Positions 21,454 through 33,389 of a stretch of 64,000 nt of DNA are shown one piece after another (within the stretch, counting starts at the first letter, position 1; each line of letters starts with the position of its first letter). The DNA lies in assembly GCA_963932145.1 (NCBI GenBank), contig OZ010593.1, forward strand, positions 39,156,036 to 39,220,035, given 5' to 3'. A program made the translations under genes and the position numbers. This DNA comes from Acanthosepion lycidas. Taxonomy: Eukaryota; Mollusca; Cephalopoda; Sepiida; Sepiidae. Below the pieces are notes generated by a model that was given only the letters and a program-made list of their open reading frames with translations, searched no databases and had not been told where the DNA came from.

Positions 21454-21501
21454 GAAGACAAGCTTAGCGACTGACTAGTGCTAAACTTCGACTTCACATC
21501 A
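21454..21501 (+). repeat. 48-bp direct repeat, right copy
   Basis: Identical to 17445-17492. Here it directly follows the TTAAATACC end of repeat X. Bases beyond it (CATATATT) differ from those after the left copy. Confidence 0.9.
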
Positions 21502-23112
21502 CATATATTATTTGCTTATACCTTTGATTGCGTCTGTTTATTTCTGAAGTTTCAGATTAATATTGCTAAGAATCTCTGACATTTCTCCACACTTTTTCAA
21601 TTTGTTATTTTTATTTCTACAGAAAATTCTAACATAGTATTTATATAATTACTAGTAATAATTTTTTCTCTATTTGCATTTTCCTATAAAGCTGTTTTTA
21701 AACATAATGTAATTATGGAGAGGGATGGGTTCCACTAGGTGTACTATGCCCAAGACACAATATACATAAATGAATACCTACTGAAACATGTAGAGGGAAC
21801 TATTTAGGTGGTGAGATTGCTGGTGCTACTCTCTTTCAGGATGCTCTCCTTTTCTCTTAATTGTTATTAAATGTATTTTGTAACCTAAGCATATAACTAC
21901 TTTTCATTTATTCTATGATTTTTCAATAAAGCAAAATTAAAAGATAAGTTGAAAAATATAATAATCAATTATACACCCTTTTTTACACAAAAACATTAAT
22001 TTAAGTATTTTTTCTACAAACTTTAATAATTCAAAACCAGTGACCTCCAATACAGCATAAAAACTTGGCAAGAGTAACAGAATATTTATTTAATTTCTAA
22101 CACTAGTACCCCTGACACCTGAATACTCAATTTGTAATGGGATATCTATATTTGTGAAACAAGTGTTTAATTTGTTAAGTGAGTGCTTTCAATTGGGAAT
22201 ACTTGTATAATATCTATTCCCACTTATAACTGAAACATTCCACACTCACAAACCTTTGTTCATCAAATACTATTGACTTTAATATTGTAATTTCTGTTAT
22301 AAATTGTTCTTAATATTTATCTAATTCATGTTGCCCATAATTCTCATTTAATTCTGATTGCAGATTATCTCCCTGAAAATCAATTATTCCAATAATAATT
22401 TCTCTTTCATAACCTCTTCTGAATTTTTTTAACAGTTTTTCCAGCAGTTATTTAGGTTAAAAATGAAGACAAATGCACAACAAAACTCCATTTTCTGAAA
22501 CATGCAATTGCTAAAGATAGGATCACATCATTACTTTAAAATTTGGTCACAATACAAGAATTTCTCCAATTAAATTCTTTTTGCTAACTCCAGTGTTTCA
22601 TTGGATTGATCAATTATTTTCTTCAACCCATATTATGAATCATAATCAATTTGCTGGGTTACAAATGGTGATTCTCTCCCTTTCATTGAGATAGTTCTGA
22701 AGATCATGTGACAGCCGATGAATAATGTCAGGAGAGAGATTGACAAGAGCAGTTGTCATGTATGAGCCGAGAGACAAGGAAGTCCTTAGGCGACAGTGGT
22801 TGGTCTTACAGGAAAAAGCACATGGTCTAACCCAGTTTGTAGAGAAACCACCGTAACCCATGTTTTCCCTTTGGGAAATATAACAAGTAAGGTTCCCCTT
22901 TCTTACACAATGTTTGTTGAGGCGTATGTTATTTCTTTTTGTGGGACACTTATATACATGTATACATCTAAATTTGTGTACAATATAGCATTATAAACAA
23001 AACCTCTTTGTGAACTAAGCATGTGTGTTATTCTTTTTTCAATTCTGTCCGTGAAATACTGGTGTTATTATATCATGGATATTATATATTAATGTTATTA
23101 TATCATGGATAT
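21502..23112. other. Intergenic AT-rich DNA, nothing recognised
   Basis: No gene or repeat family identified. A direct repeat TGTTATTATATCATGGATAT occurs at 23063-23082 and 23093-23112 (period 30). ORFs at 22.6-23.0 kb lack family motifs. Confidence 0.6.
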
Positions 23113-23310
23113 AACAATGTCCAGAAATGTATTAGGGCATATCATCAAATTACAGTCGAGCCTGAGCATATTCTGAAGATTGTGATAACTCATTTCAGGT
23201 TGTTCAAGTTCTTGCATGTCCCATTCAGTTTAAGGAATGCAGGACAGTCCTTCCAGAGATTTACTGAGGCCTACATTTTACTTGTGCCTAAATTGATGAT
23301 GTACTTATAG
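23113..23310 (+). pseudogene. Gypsy reverse transcriptase relic
   Basis: A short frame encodes AYHQITVEPEHILK, then FKFLHVPFSLRNAGQSFQRF. This matches the Ty3/Gypsy block that normally reads AYHQIPV ... FxFxxMPFGLxNAxxTFQR. The catalytic YxDD is not preserved afterwards. It is a strongly decayed fragment of about 60 codons, unrelated in detail to Gypsy-1. Confidence 0.7.
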
Positions 23311-26300
23311 CCAGTTCCTTAATGGAGGAACAAATTATCCTGCCATTTTACTGCCTCTAAGCCAGAGTAAGAAGATTACCTTGGCTAAGAATAAAGACAT
23401 TTGAAGAAGCCAACTGTACCCTAGTCAAATTTACTAAACTAAGTTACATCAGCAATGACCTATACATTAAACTCTTTTTAACTACAAATCTTTCAGACTA
23501 AATAGTCAGAGCCATCATACATCAGAAGACTTCAACAGACACTATTCCAATTTCATTTTTTCCCTGTAAGATTTCACTCTACTCAAACAAAGGATTGTGC
23601 CTTTTCAAGAGAACTTTTCACTATCTATTTAGTAATTAAGCATTTTATTTGAGGGAAGCAACTAAGAAGGTCTTCTAGATCACAAACTTCTCACATTTGC
23701 GCATTGACACTGACAAATGCACATATCTATCATCTTCATTATATTTATCAGATTACTTCAGATATTAGGCACATATTCAGTAAAAAGAGCATAAATGCTG
23801 ATGTTTTTATGGCATTCAGGAATGTCCACAATTTCTTCCACTTTACTTAATTATAATGTATCAACAAGAAAGCAAATTAGACAACTCATTACTTCAAATC
23901 AATTCTAACACTTCATTGCAAATATCTTAGTTACTGGAACTATTTGATACACAAACAGCCATTTGTGACATCACACAAAAATACCCACATCAATCCATGT
24001 AAAAAAAATCCCCTTTTACTGATATATACTCAAAAATTGGATTACAGAATCTCTTTAATGTTTTCATTTAAAAATAAATGTAAACAAAATTCAAAATGTT
24101 CTAGCCAATGAAAAAATGCAGATCACATTTTTAGATCAATATAAATACATGGTTGTCTATTTTAGAAAATTTTCACTGAAGTCTATTTCAGAGGATAAAA
24201 AACAACAGAAAAAACAATTGTATATCTGGATCTTCAGGAATCCATGTCATTCAACAGAAAATTTACATTCCACAGAATATTACGGCATGTGCCTAGTAAA
24301 TTTAGTTTTAAAATACAGCATCATTAACCAAAAAAATTACTTTACTCATCCAGAAACACTTTAAATTGGCATATAATTCAGAAACAAATTGTCTATTGAA
24401 TACACACTGAAACAGTAACTCTTTCATCATATTTTCACCTCTTCAAAGTTGTAAAGAAAATAATACTAATTTATTTCAAAAGTTGTAAGTTTATTCTTTG
24501 TATGTTTGTTTCTTATAAAACCTTTTTGTCATTAAACTCTAGGTGTCTTCTCTCGCTATTCTAATTCTGAAATAAAGTATAGTTTAGTAAGTTTAGTAAA
24601 CTGAGCTGCTGAAACTTGAATTTTAACTGAATAGAATATTAAATATTTATTGTAGGATATTGATTACTAGCTTACTAGAGATATTGAATAAATTATTAAA
24701 TATAGGTAATATTTCGACTACAAAAGCTACAATTAACATAATTGAGACTGCTATCCCCAAAGGTGTCTACTAATCAAATTAAAAGGATATTTACCAATTC
24801 AGAAAGGGATTAAAGTAAATCAAAAGATATTACTTTGAGAAAATAAATTCCCCCCAAAATTCAGTCAAAAACAAAATAAATAAAACAAAAATGTAAAATT
24901 TAAAAGAAATAATTTGACATAAATAAGTTTTGATTTTCTCATCTGATCCCCCAAAAGTTAACATTTATTTTATCTGAATCATAGAAATGGTCATAGGGCA
25001 TCACAGAAAAAAAAGCTTTGTGGGAAGAGTAGATCCCAAATTTTAAAAAGGTATAGTGAACAATTTTGAATGTAAATCAAGAAACACAGGTCAATTCCAT
25101 TCCTTCATGGCACTGATTATGTATTACACCATATTTATGTAAAAGTATTTCATACAAAATATTTTATACAGTAAATTTGCAATATAAGCAAAATGGACAA
25201 ACTTACTTGCCATCATTTAATGGTAGACACTTATTATGAAAGAAATCTTCACCTTGATAAAATGTGATAAGTTTTATATTTATACTTAATACATTTTCAC
25301 TGAAAGAGAGAGGGAAAGTGTGTTTGTATGTGTGTGTGCTCATGTAAGTGACTCAGATATGTTAAGCTAAAATTTGGCATAAGCATGCTTTATGATTGAA
25401 GGAATCTGACAGGTATTTTGGTATTGCTCTAAATTGTTAAAAAGCAAATGATGTTATTTAACATTAATCTGTCAAATAAATGATTATCACAGCAATTCTT
25501 TTGACTTTCTGACAATGATTTGTTTTGTATTTTTCATGATTAATTATTTTTCAATATTCCATATAGAAGAGTCTTTAAAAGGTTTTTAAATTTGTAAACT
25601 TGATTTTGTATGTTCATATATGTGAGTGTGTGTTAGCTGCAGATACATGTATGTGAAAAATTAACATAAATAACTTACAAATGTACCAAAATATGCCAAA
25701 ATACTAACAATTATAATGAATTGTGTAAAATATTAAATGCATTTTTATATATTTTTTATAAATTACTTATAATGTTGACTAAGTCTAGAGTGGTTTTGAT
25801 CATTTTAGAGGGTATCTTTGTCATTATATTAAAGTAGTAAAAGCAAGGAACATGTGGACATTTATGGACCAATATAAAGAAATCTCCACCTTGATAAAAT
25901 ATAAATTTTATATTTATACCTAATACATTTTCACTGAGAGAGGAACAGTGAGAGGTTGTTTTAATTTAATTTTAACTCCAAGTCATACCCAAGAAAGGTA
26001 TGTGTTTTAACTTGTCCACAGGTGACCAAGAACTGTGTAAAGAAGAGTTATTCGTCTTCTTGAGCTATTCACATAGCTACATACACAGACATATTTCCAT
26101 CTTTTACAAATTTAGAAACAAATGGAGGAAGCTAGTTGGACCATCATTCCTCTCCTGATAATTTGATCATTACTCCTGATGGTCGGACCATCATTCCTCC
26201 CAATAGTAGATGGATCATCATTCCTCCTGGTGTTTGGACTATCATTCTTCCAGGTTTTCAAATCAAAAAGTAATTTATCATAATTTAATTCATCCACTAT

Positions 26301-27700
26301 TATGCAGAAAACTCATCAGTACATATTATCATAATATTCATCTTTCTCATAATTTGTTTTACCATCAAATTTCTCGCCCTGGGTAGGACGATAAATTACA
26401 TCCGACAGCAAGGACAATGATCAGAAGGTTTTGAGGAGCATGGAATCACCTCTTAATTGCTGTTGTTCCCAGGCCAACCCTGACTCGGGTTGGTAACATC
26501 TGTTAGGGTCCTAGCTATGGGCAAATAAATAACCCCAAAACTGGGATCAAAATACTATGACAGTGTAAAAATAGGTTTTAATACCAGACTTTGTAAAAAA
26601 AATTATTACCAGCAATACATTTTTGGAAAAAAAATATATTACCAGCAATAAAAATTGTCAGCATCAAATAACTCATTGAGGTTGATATGCCGTAAAACAA
26701 ACCAAACCAAACCAACCATCAAATTTCAGTCACTTGTTTATAAGAATAGATATTATCAAAGTTCAGTTTAATCCAATGCCAATAAAGGGAACAAATGGAG
26801 TTTTGAAAGATTATGTTGCATCAATTTTCCAAGTAGAGAGGATTTGTTTTGAAAATCAGTATTCAAACACTTGTCACTTTACCAGTAAGAAAACTTCTTC
26901 AGCTACTTGGCAAGCCTGCTTTTCTATAAATAACACTGTATTTTCTTAAACTGTCTGGCATGCATAATACACCACAGTAGCTCCAGTGCTTACTATATAG
27001 CAATGGTCAGTAAGCTAAACTTGCAGTAACCTTAAACAAGCAGAATACTGGAGGTGATGAAAAAATAAAGAAATGTAAATTCCAGAATTAACAATAACAA
27101 ATCATTATTTACTAGTTAAAATCAACTTGAATGGATTATAAAGTGCTTAACTATGAAGTACAGGATATGAGGTAACCATATGATGTGCAGATACAACAAA
27201 TCTGTAGATGTACTCTAAAGTCAGGAAATAACTAAGGAGTATCTGTATTACCATTTCAGCTGAGTTGTTGGTTTTACTCTCATGAGCATCTGCATTTAAC
27301 GATTCCAGAGTAACTCTTTAAACGAGGTCAGAAACTGGGTTTAAACACAGAGTATCCTGATTGATTAGAAAATATATTTTTCCACCAAATTCTGGTTGTC
27401 CATCAAGATTCAGTCAGTTGAATAAAAGTGAATTTTTATAAAATTATAGGTTATCTCCCTTTGTATCATAACCCCCAGCCCTGATAGGGAAGATGTGCCT
27501 ATTGATATGATAATAATGAGTAAGACTCAAATTTAGGCACCAAGTGGATTTTAGGCGCTAAAGGTGAGAGGCTTGAAGACTACTGAGGTGAAAGGGCGCA
27601 TTTTAGCCTACTCCAGAAACAGGCAATGCTGACCACAAGCAAACTTGAATAATACATCGACAAGCAGCCATCGAAAGAAGAGATATGATCAATTTCAGAT
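23311..27700. other. Long AT-rich stretch without genes
   Basis: I find no coding signature. It includes a direct repeat of about 75 bp (25238-25312 and 25868-25945, CACCTTGATAAAAT ... TAATACATTTTCACTGA). A degenerate minisatellite (26137-26260, four units with GGACCATCATTCCTCC) is also present. Short ORFs show no family signature. Confidence 0.6.
26137..26260. repeat. Degenerate minisatellite
   Basis: Four imperfect copies of TGGACCATCATTCCTCC occur at spacings of about 44, 30 and 28 bases. Confidence 0.7.
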
Positions 27701-27789
27701 AAGTATTTCAATCAATTTCAAACAGATACATGTATTTGGACTTCATCCCCGATACCATTACATTAACTGCTAAAGGAATAACTTATCAA

Positions 27790-27990
27790 AGTTGAATCAC
27801 ACTGACTACACTAACACCAATTTTTTCATGATGCCAATCTGTGCTGCGATGTCATACCGGCCCATGATTTCCTCAAACAGCATTCTCCTATTAATCTCCT
27901 ATTTTGGGAACCCTAAACCGGCGTTGAACATCTGTGGCTTGGCTGCTATAAATGTACAATACCATTTCTCTTTTCGAAGACTTCACCAAA
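27790..27990 (+). pseudogene. Gypsy-3 protease C-terminal part
   Basis: Two overlapping frames give LCCDVIPAHDFLKQHSPINLLF and then GNPKPALNICGLAAINVQY. This corresponds to the region between the protease flap (CDVIxGHDFLKQH) and the reverse transcriptase in a widespread Gypsy lineage. A one-base shift separates the halves. The catalytic DTG upstream is not recognisable. Confidence 0.7.
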
Positions 27991-28556
27991 AACTGTAAAT
28001 CTCGAAAATATTCTCTTGAAGACAAAATGTTTATTCAAGCAGAAATAACAATAATGTTAAGAGAAGGAATAATCAAAGAAAGCAGATCACCATGGAGAAA
28101 ACAAGTAGTAATAACGTCTTCTGATAATAAAAAAAGGACGGTCATAGACTACTCCCAAACTATGAATAGGTACACACTCATGGATGCATACCCTATGCCC
28201 CGTATATTTGACCTAAGGAGTGCTTACCACCAAGTAGCTATAGACCCTAAAGATAAGCCTTATACGGCGTTTGAAGTCTGCGAACGACTTTATCAGTCCC
28301 GACGGATTCCGTTTGGGGTCACTAATGGTGTTTCCATTTTTCAGAGGGTCCTCGATAAAATAATTTTTGAAGAAAAACTACAAGGCACCTTTGCCTACAT
28401 AGATAATGTGACAGTCCACGACCATGACTGGTCCGGCCACAATCGCAACCTAAAACGGTTTTTGGCGTCAGTCAAGAAATATAATCTTGACATGACAAGA
28501 ATTCTTATGAGTCGACAACCATCAGACTACTTGGACATATTATGGGTAAAGGAAAC
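27991..28556 (+). pseudogene. Gypsy-3 reverse transcriptase, internally deleted
   Basis: The frame carries SRKYSLEDKMFI, MLREGIIKES, RTVIDYSQTMNRYT, DAYPMPRI, FDLRSAYHQVAIDP, RIPFGVTNGVSIFQRV and TFAYIDNVTV. The catalytic box is YIDN rather than YxDD. A short deletion removes residues between PMPRI and FDLRSAYHQ. The frame ends after QPSDYLDILW, where LLGYIV is usual. Confidence 0.85.
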
Positions 28557-29160
28557 ATGAAGCCGGACCCTGAACAGCTAAAACCACTTCTAAAACAACC
28601 TACTCACAACCCCATAGCTGCTTTGCAACGAACCATGGGTATGTTCGCTCATTATTCTCAATGGATACCCACCTTTTCGGAACAAATACACCCACTTACG
28701 AAAATTATCAAATTACCTTTACCTTCTTCTGCCGTTAAAGCCTTTGAGAGGTTAAAAAGAGATATTGCCAACTCATCAATCATTTCTGTGAATCCTGACA
28801 TTCCCCTAGAAGTAGAGACCGACGCTTCCGACCATGTCATAGCTACCGCATTAAGGCAATCCAATGCTCTGTAGCGTTTCTCCCCGGAACATTGTCAAAA
28901 TCTAAGCACAGACGTTCAGCTGTCGAAAAAAAGGTATTATGCCATAGTCGATGCGCTAAAAATATGGCGACATTTCTTAATTGGTCACTGCTTTAAATTA
29001 CCAAAATCAGTCTCTGATATGTTTAATCCCAAGACGCCAAGTAAAATAAAAAATGAAACGAAAGCGAGATGGAGGGTAGAGCTTTCCTGTATTTCGTTTG
29101 ACATTTTCTATCGGTTGGGAAAGGAAAATGTAATCGCGGACGCGCTGTCAAGAGCATGTA
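28542..29160 (+). pseudogene. Gypsy-3 connection and RNase H region
   Basis: After a shift: KPDPEQLKPLL, LQRTMGMFAHYSQWIPTFSE, AVKAFERLKRDIA and the RNase H start VETDASDHVIATAL. A TAG follows at 28872, then further pieces including KKRYYAIVDALK, WRHFLIGHCF and GKENVIADALSRAC. Domain order and spacing fit Ty3/Gypsy. Several stops make it non-functional. Confidence 0.85.
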
Positions 29161-29840
29161 AATCAATAAACAGCACCAAAGATCTACAAAACGTTCATAA
29201 CGATCTCTGTTATCCAGGCATCACGAGGATGATGCATGTAGTTCGAAGCCGAAATTTGCCTTTTTCAGTTAAGGACGTGAAACGGTTGTCAGAAATGCGC
29301 TCGAATAAAACCAAGATTATACAAAATGAAACCATGAACATTAGCAAAAGCTACACAGCCATTTGAGAGGCTGAGCGAGGATTTAAAGACCCTCTTCCAT
29401 CTAAATCACGAAACAAATATCTACTAACTGTCGTTGACGAGTACTCATGATTCCCTTTTGTCTTTCCCTGTCCAGATGCAAGTGCAACAATGGTCATACG
29501 GTGTCTTTGCTCACTGTTCTCAATATTTGGAGCGCCTGCTTATATTCATGTATGAATATAAGCGGGAACTCTTTTATATCCGACCAACTAAGAAGATTCC
29601 TACTGGTACAGGAAGTGGCCATAAGCCGGACGACCCCATACAATCCTCAAGTGAATGGACAGTACGAGAGATACAATGACATAATATGGAAGACCGTACA
29701 GTTAACACTTGAAAACCAAAACCTTCCAATTAGACATTGGGAAGACGTAATAACCGAGGCTCTGTACGCTACAAGAACACTATTGTATACAAGAACTAAT
29801 GCAACAACTTACGAAAGGTTTTTTAAATTTTCTACGTGAA
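29161..29840 (+). pseudogene. Gypsy-3 integrase relic
   Basis: The start of the HHCC region is seen as LHNDLCYPGITRMMH-like sequence (about 29190-29240; the second Cys pair is missing). After a gap LLTVVDEYS (about 29424-29448) marks the core near the first catalytic Asp. Later VAISRTTPYNPQVNGQYERYN carries the third catalytic Glu, followed by WEDVITEALYATRTLL. The middle catalytic Asp region is disrupted. Confidence 0.8.
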
Positions 29841-30290
29841 GTTCGACCAGGATCTCCCTCCCTTCGTGGCTCTCACTGCCAGATACAGTTTTACTTAGAA
29901 ACCATGTGCGACATAAAAGTATGATTCTCCAGTGAGTAAGGTGGAACTGCTCGAGGCGAACCTACTCTATGCGCGCATCCAGCATCCTAACGTCTCCTTC
30001 AGAGATTTGGTCCCTGCCGGCGAGTTATCAAACCAAAAAGAGAAGAAGCTCTACCCTGAAGCAATATCTTGATAGTAACGACGACACAATGCCATTGGAT
30101 TCACCTGAGGAACAAGGCCCGATAGTGATGATTCAGAGATCGACACTAGAATAACTCCCTCAAAATGAGACGAAATACTTCTGGCCGACCGTTCCCATAA
30201 CACGTGAAAGCCCAGATCAGCTGCCATCGAGACGATCCCAGAGAATTGTCAAGAAACCAAGTCACCTTGATGATTTTGTGCCGGACTAGG
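29841..30290 (+). pseudogene. Gypsy-3 pol C-terminal tail
   Basis: Spread over frames, the segment gives SEIWSLPAS, DDTMPLDSPEEQGPI and LPSRRSQRIVKKPSHLDDFV before a TAG at about 30288. Ser/Arg-Gln-Arg and xPxHLDDF endings are typical Gypsy tails. Purine-rich AGGAAGA and TGTGGTAAGACA follow at 30304-30322, a possible 3' LTR start. Confidence 0.65.
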
Positions 30291-30310
30291 CGAAAACAAA
30301 TCCAGGAAGA

Positions 30311-30425
30311 TGTGGTAAGACACCCCGATTATCTCCCCTGTCTTATGATTTGTATAAATAAGTCACACTGTCTTAGCCAAAATGGCAAGACTCTTCAGTT
30401 ACGTTCAATAAAGGTACATTAAGCC
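30311..30425 (+). repeat. Possible start of the Gypsy-3 3' LTR
   Basis: TGTGGTAAGACACC directly follows a short purine-rich tract after the pol tail. A TATA-like TTGTATAAATA and AATAAA occur within 100 bases. No second LTR was found, so the right end is unknown. Confidence 0.35.
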
Positions 30426-31536
30426 GAACTAGACTCCGAGTTTTCATTAGAGGTTTCCTTATTTTTATTGGCTGAAGAATATTTGATTTATGTTGATTAA
30501 TCGGGAGATTTTATTTTTACAATTGTTGCCTTTTTTCTATTTTTATCTGGACATTTTTACAAAAGTGGTAGTCGATTATTTGTGCTTTGAAAGTATGATA
30601 GTGTAGAACCCAAATTCTACATTATTCCAATACCCCAAAATAGTTTGGTCAAATCTGTGCAAAAAAGTGGATGACAGAACACTTTCAACTTCATACACTT
30701 TCAAAAAATCTCGAGCCCTCACTGGTTAATAAATATACAAGTAGGCATGACTATCCACTCACGCTTAACTAATTTTTACAGCTCGTGACTGAAATCTAAG
30801 TTTGCGCCAAGTCTCTGTGAGCCACCCGAAGCAAATAAAACAGACACTCATTCACACTTGCAAGTGAGAATTGTGACATCAAACGAATTGCAACTAAATT
30901 TCACGTCACACAATCTTAAGTTTTTTGTTCATACGAACATTATACAAACTTAACGAATTTCACACTCACTCACCAAAACTCACCAGTGAACTCTATTCGC
31001 ATTCACTCACCAAATTCCTTACGCAGAAGTTAAACAAATTCCTGCTAACAAGTCAACTTTATTTCTCAACATTCGAGAACATTGTATTACACAAAACAAT
31101 CAAAGGTAGATAACTTCTTTGACCACAAAATTGCATTCAACTTTACAAACATTTACTACTTACATGAACAGTAAATTCTTAAATGTAAATTTTTCTCTTG
31201 CAACTAATTTACAGAATCTTCAATAACAGATTCTAACAAACATCCTTTCAAATGAGAACTCATTAACAAAATTTAATCTTTCATCAAACTTGAGTTCAAC
31301 ATAAATTAAACTAACAAGATTTCACCTAAAAAAATTCCACTACATTTTTGTAAAATATTTTCATTACAAAGTTGAAAATTACTTGTTATTCAAATATTTG
31401 CCTTTTATCTTTTATCACAAATGTTTCTTGTTGTTTTTGCATTTTGCTTAACATATGTATAGAGTAAAAAATTGTATGGATTGATTTGGGCCATCAACAC
31501 CATTAAATAAATGGTAACTACCAAACTTTCCACTAC
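30426..31536. other. Intergenic AT-rich DNA, nothing recognised
   Basis: About 1.1 kb between Gypsy-3 and Gypsy-2 without coding or repeat signatures that I can support. Confidence 0.55.
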
Positions 31537-31541
31537 AATAG
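31537..31541. repeat. Gypsy-2 target-site duplication, left
   Basis: AATAG precedes the 5' LTR and is repeated at 46797-46801 after the 3' LTR. Confidence 0.85.
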
Positions 31542-31790
31542 TGTTATTGTGGAACACACCTATTCTATAGTTAATAGACTCTCCCACCTATAATAAGTAA
31601 GAGTAACAAGGCAGTCGCTCAGGGGGTCGATCAGTCAGTCGTTGTCGGATACTAAAGTATCAGCGACCACCACTAGATTTCTCTGCGTCATTACCTATTA
31701 TATCAAGTTCCTAACGTTTTGAACGTCGAACCTATTTTAGGACCGACTTAGTACAAATACAAGCCTCCACTGTGAAACCACACCATAACA
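31542..31790 (+). repeat. Gypsy-2 5' LTR
   Basis: 249 bp starting TGTTAT and ending ATAACA. It matches the 3' LTR (46556-46796, 241 bp) across nearly its whole length. Differences are a few substitutions and small indels in the U3 half (for example around 31620-31660). The long shared block includes CAGCGACCACCACTAGATTT. The LTR divergence indicates an old insertion. Confidence 0.92.
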
Positions 31791-32110
31791 CACTTGGCGA
31801 CGACGATTCGTACTCATACGAAGGAAAAAAAAATTCGTTCACACTTGGCGACGAGGTGTTCGGATTCATACGGTGGAAGGAAAAAAAATTCACTCTCCAT
31901 AACAAATTTGGCCACGAGAATTTGTACTCATATGGAGGAAAAGGGAAAAAAATCACCCGCCATAACAAATTTGGCTAAGGGATTCGGATTCATACGGTGG
32001 AAGAAAAAAAAAATTCGCACGCTACAACATTTGGTGACGAAATTCGTACTCATACAGAGGGGGGAAAAAATTTGCTCGTCACAATTATTTCGGCGACAAA
32101 ATCTCGGATT
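31791..32110 (+). repeat. Gypsy-2 leader: about six tandem copies of the PBS region
   Basis: Directly after the 5' LTR, CACTTGGCGACGACG looks like a primer-binding site. Units of about 50-65 bases then repeat: (CATAACA)..TTGGCGACGA, TTCGTACTCATACGG, GGAAAAAAAATTCG. Copies begin near 31791, 31840, 31897, 31962, 32024 and 32080. Several retain CATAACAAATTTGG, which resembles the LTR end joined to the primer-binding site. Confidence 0.8.
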
Positions 32111-32304
32111 CACATTTAAAAAAAAAAAACTGGCAAAGTTTTTCGAAAGACAAGACGTCAACTTAGTGACGAAGAAATCAGTCGTATTCTCAACTGAGAA
32201 AATATTTTTTTCTCGGTAAGACAGTTTGCTCAAATAGGTCACGAATTGCAAATTCGTAGGACCCCCCTCTACAATATTTAAGCATTGTGTAAACTTTTGC
32301 GAAG

Positions 32305-33389
32305 ATGGAGGAATGCAAAAATATATTCCAGGAATTTTTTAAGTTCCAGACGGAACAACAGATGACATTAGAGCAACAGAAGACATTCCAGATGCAACTA
32401 CAGGAGGAAACTTTTAACAGACAAAATGCAGTTTCAACGAGAAATGGAACAGATGCATACGGAGTTTCAAAACAAAATTCTGGAAATAACTGAGAAGAGG
32501 AAAGAGAAAAATCTACAAAATGATTCTCCCAGAGAATACAATATGGAATTCAATTGAAGTATTCACGTACAGTCCAGATGAAGAGATAACGTTTGAAGAG
32601 TATTTGAAAAAATATACGGACGTGTATAACGAGGACTGCCATTCGTGGTCTGAAGGAAAGAAGGTTAGGCTTCTTTTAAGCAAGTTAGGAACTGCTGAGC
32701 ATAACAAATTGGTAAACTACATTTTACCGAAAAAAACTAGCGAGTTGACATTTACCGAGGCGGTAAATATATTAAGTGAATTATTTAGTAAAAAGACATC
32801 TTTGTTTCACAAGAGGTGGAAATGTTTGAATCTGATGAAAGATGACGAACAAGACTATATAACGTACGCAGCCAATGTGAATAAGCATTGTGAAGAATTC
32901 AAGCTAGCAGAGTTAAGCGCTGACAGTTTTAAGTGCTTAGTGTTTGTTCAAGGGCTGGTATCGGAAAGAGACGCAGAGTTGAGAAAATTAGTGCTGTCAA
33001 AATTAGAAAACGAACCAAGGATTTCGATACAGAAGTTGGCAGAAGACTGCACAAGATATGTTAGCGTAAAGAAAGATTCGAAAAAGATAGAACAGTCTGG
33101 CGTTTCACATGTAAGGAAAATACGCTACAAAAAAGAAAGTCAGTCTACCAAAAAGAATTCTAAAATTGCGGATTATCAAACAAAAAGTGAAATACCAGAG
33201 AAAAATAAACAAAAACTCCCGAAGCCATGTTTTGCTTGCGGTGAACTTCACTGGTACAGATATTACAATTTTAGGAATAAAAAATGTTTCAACTGTAAAA
33301 GAGTGGGTCATAAAAGCTCGCACTGCAGATCAAAAAATAAAGACAATAAAATAAGAAAATTAAAGTCCGATGAGGTGAACGATGGAATA
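32305..33389 (+). pseudogene. Gypsy-2 gag (N-terminal portion up to the LINE-2 insertion)
   Basis: The ATG at 32305 starts a Gln-rich coiled-coil-like region. A shift near 32430 leads into a long frame (32520-33389) with the Gypsy capsid block FEEYLKKYTDVY, KVRLLLSKLGTAEHNKLVNYIL, SELTFTEAV and LFSKKTSLFHKRWKCL. At the end two zinc knuckles appear. The first, CFACGELHW, has lost its last Cys (Tyr present). The second, CFNCKRVGHKSSHC, is intact. The frame then runs into the LINE-2 insertion after residues DEVNDGI and resumes at 45391. Confidence 0.85.
33373..33389. repeat. LINE-2 target-site duplication, left
   Basis: AGGTGAACGATGGAATA is identical to 45374-45390. The Gypsy-2 reading frame is continuous when one copy and the intervening DNA are disregarded. 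Confidence 0.92.

Noticed and set aside
22646..22861. Minus-strand ORF as a Gypsy gag piece
   Set aside because: A vague resemblance only. No zinc knuckle or capsid motif was found.
26137..26260. CRISPR-like array
   Set aside because: Irregular spacing, diverged units and a eukaryotic context. It is a minisatellite.
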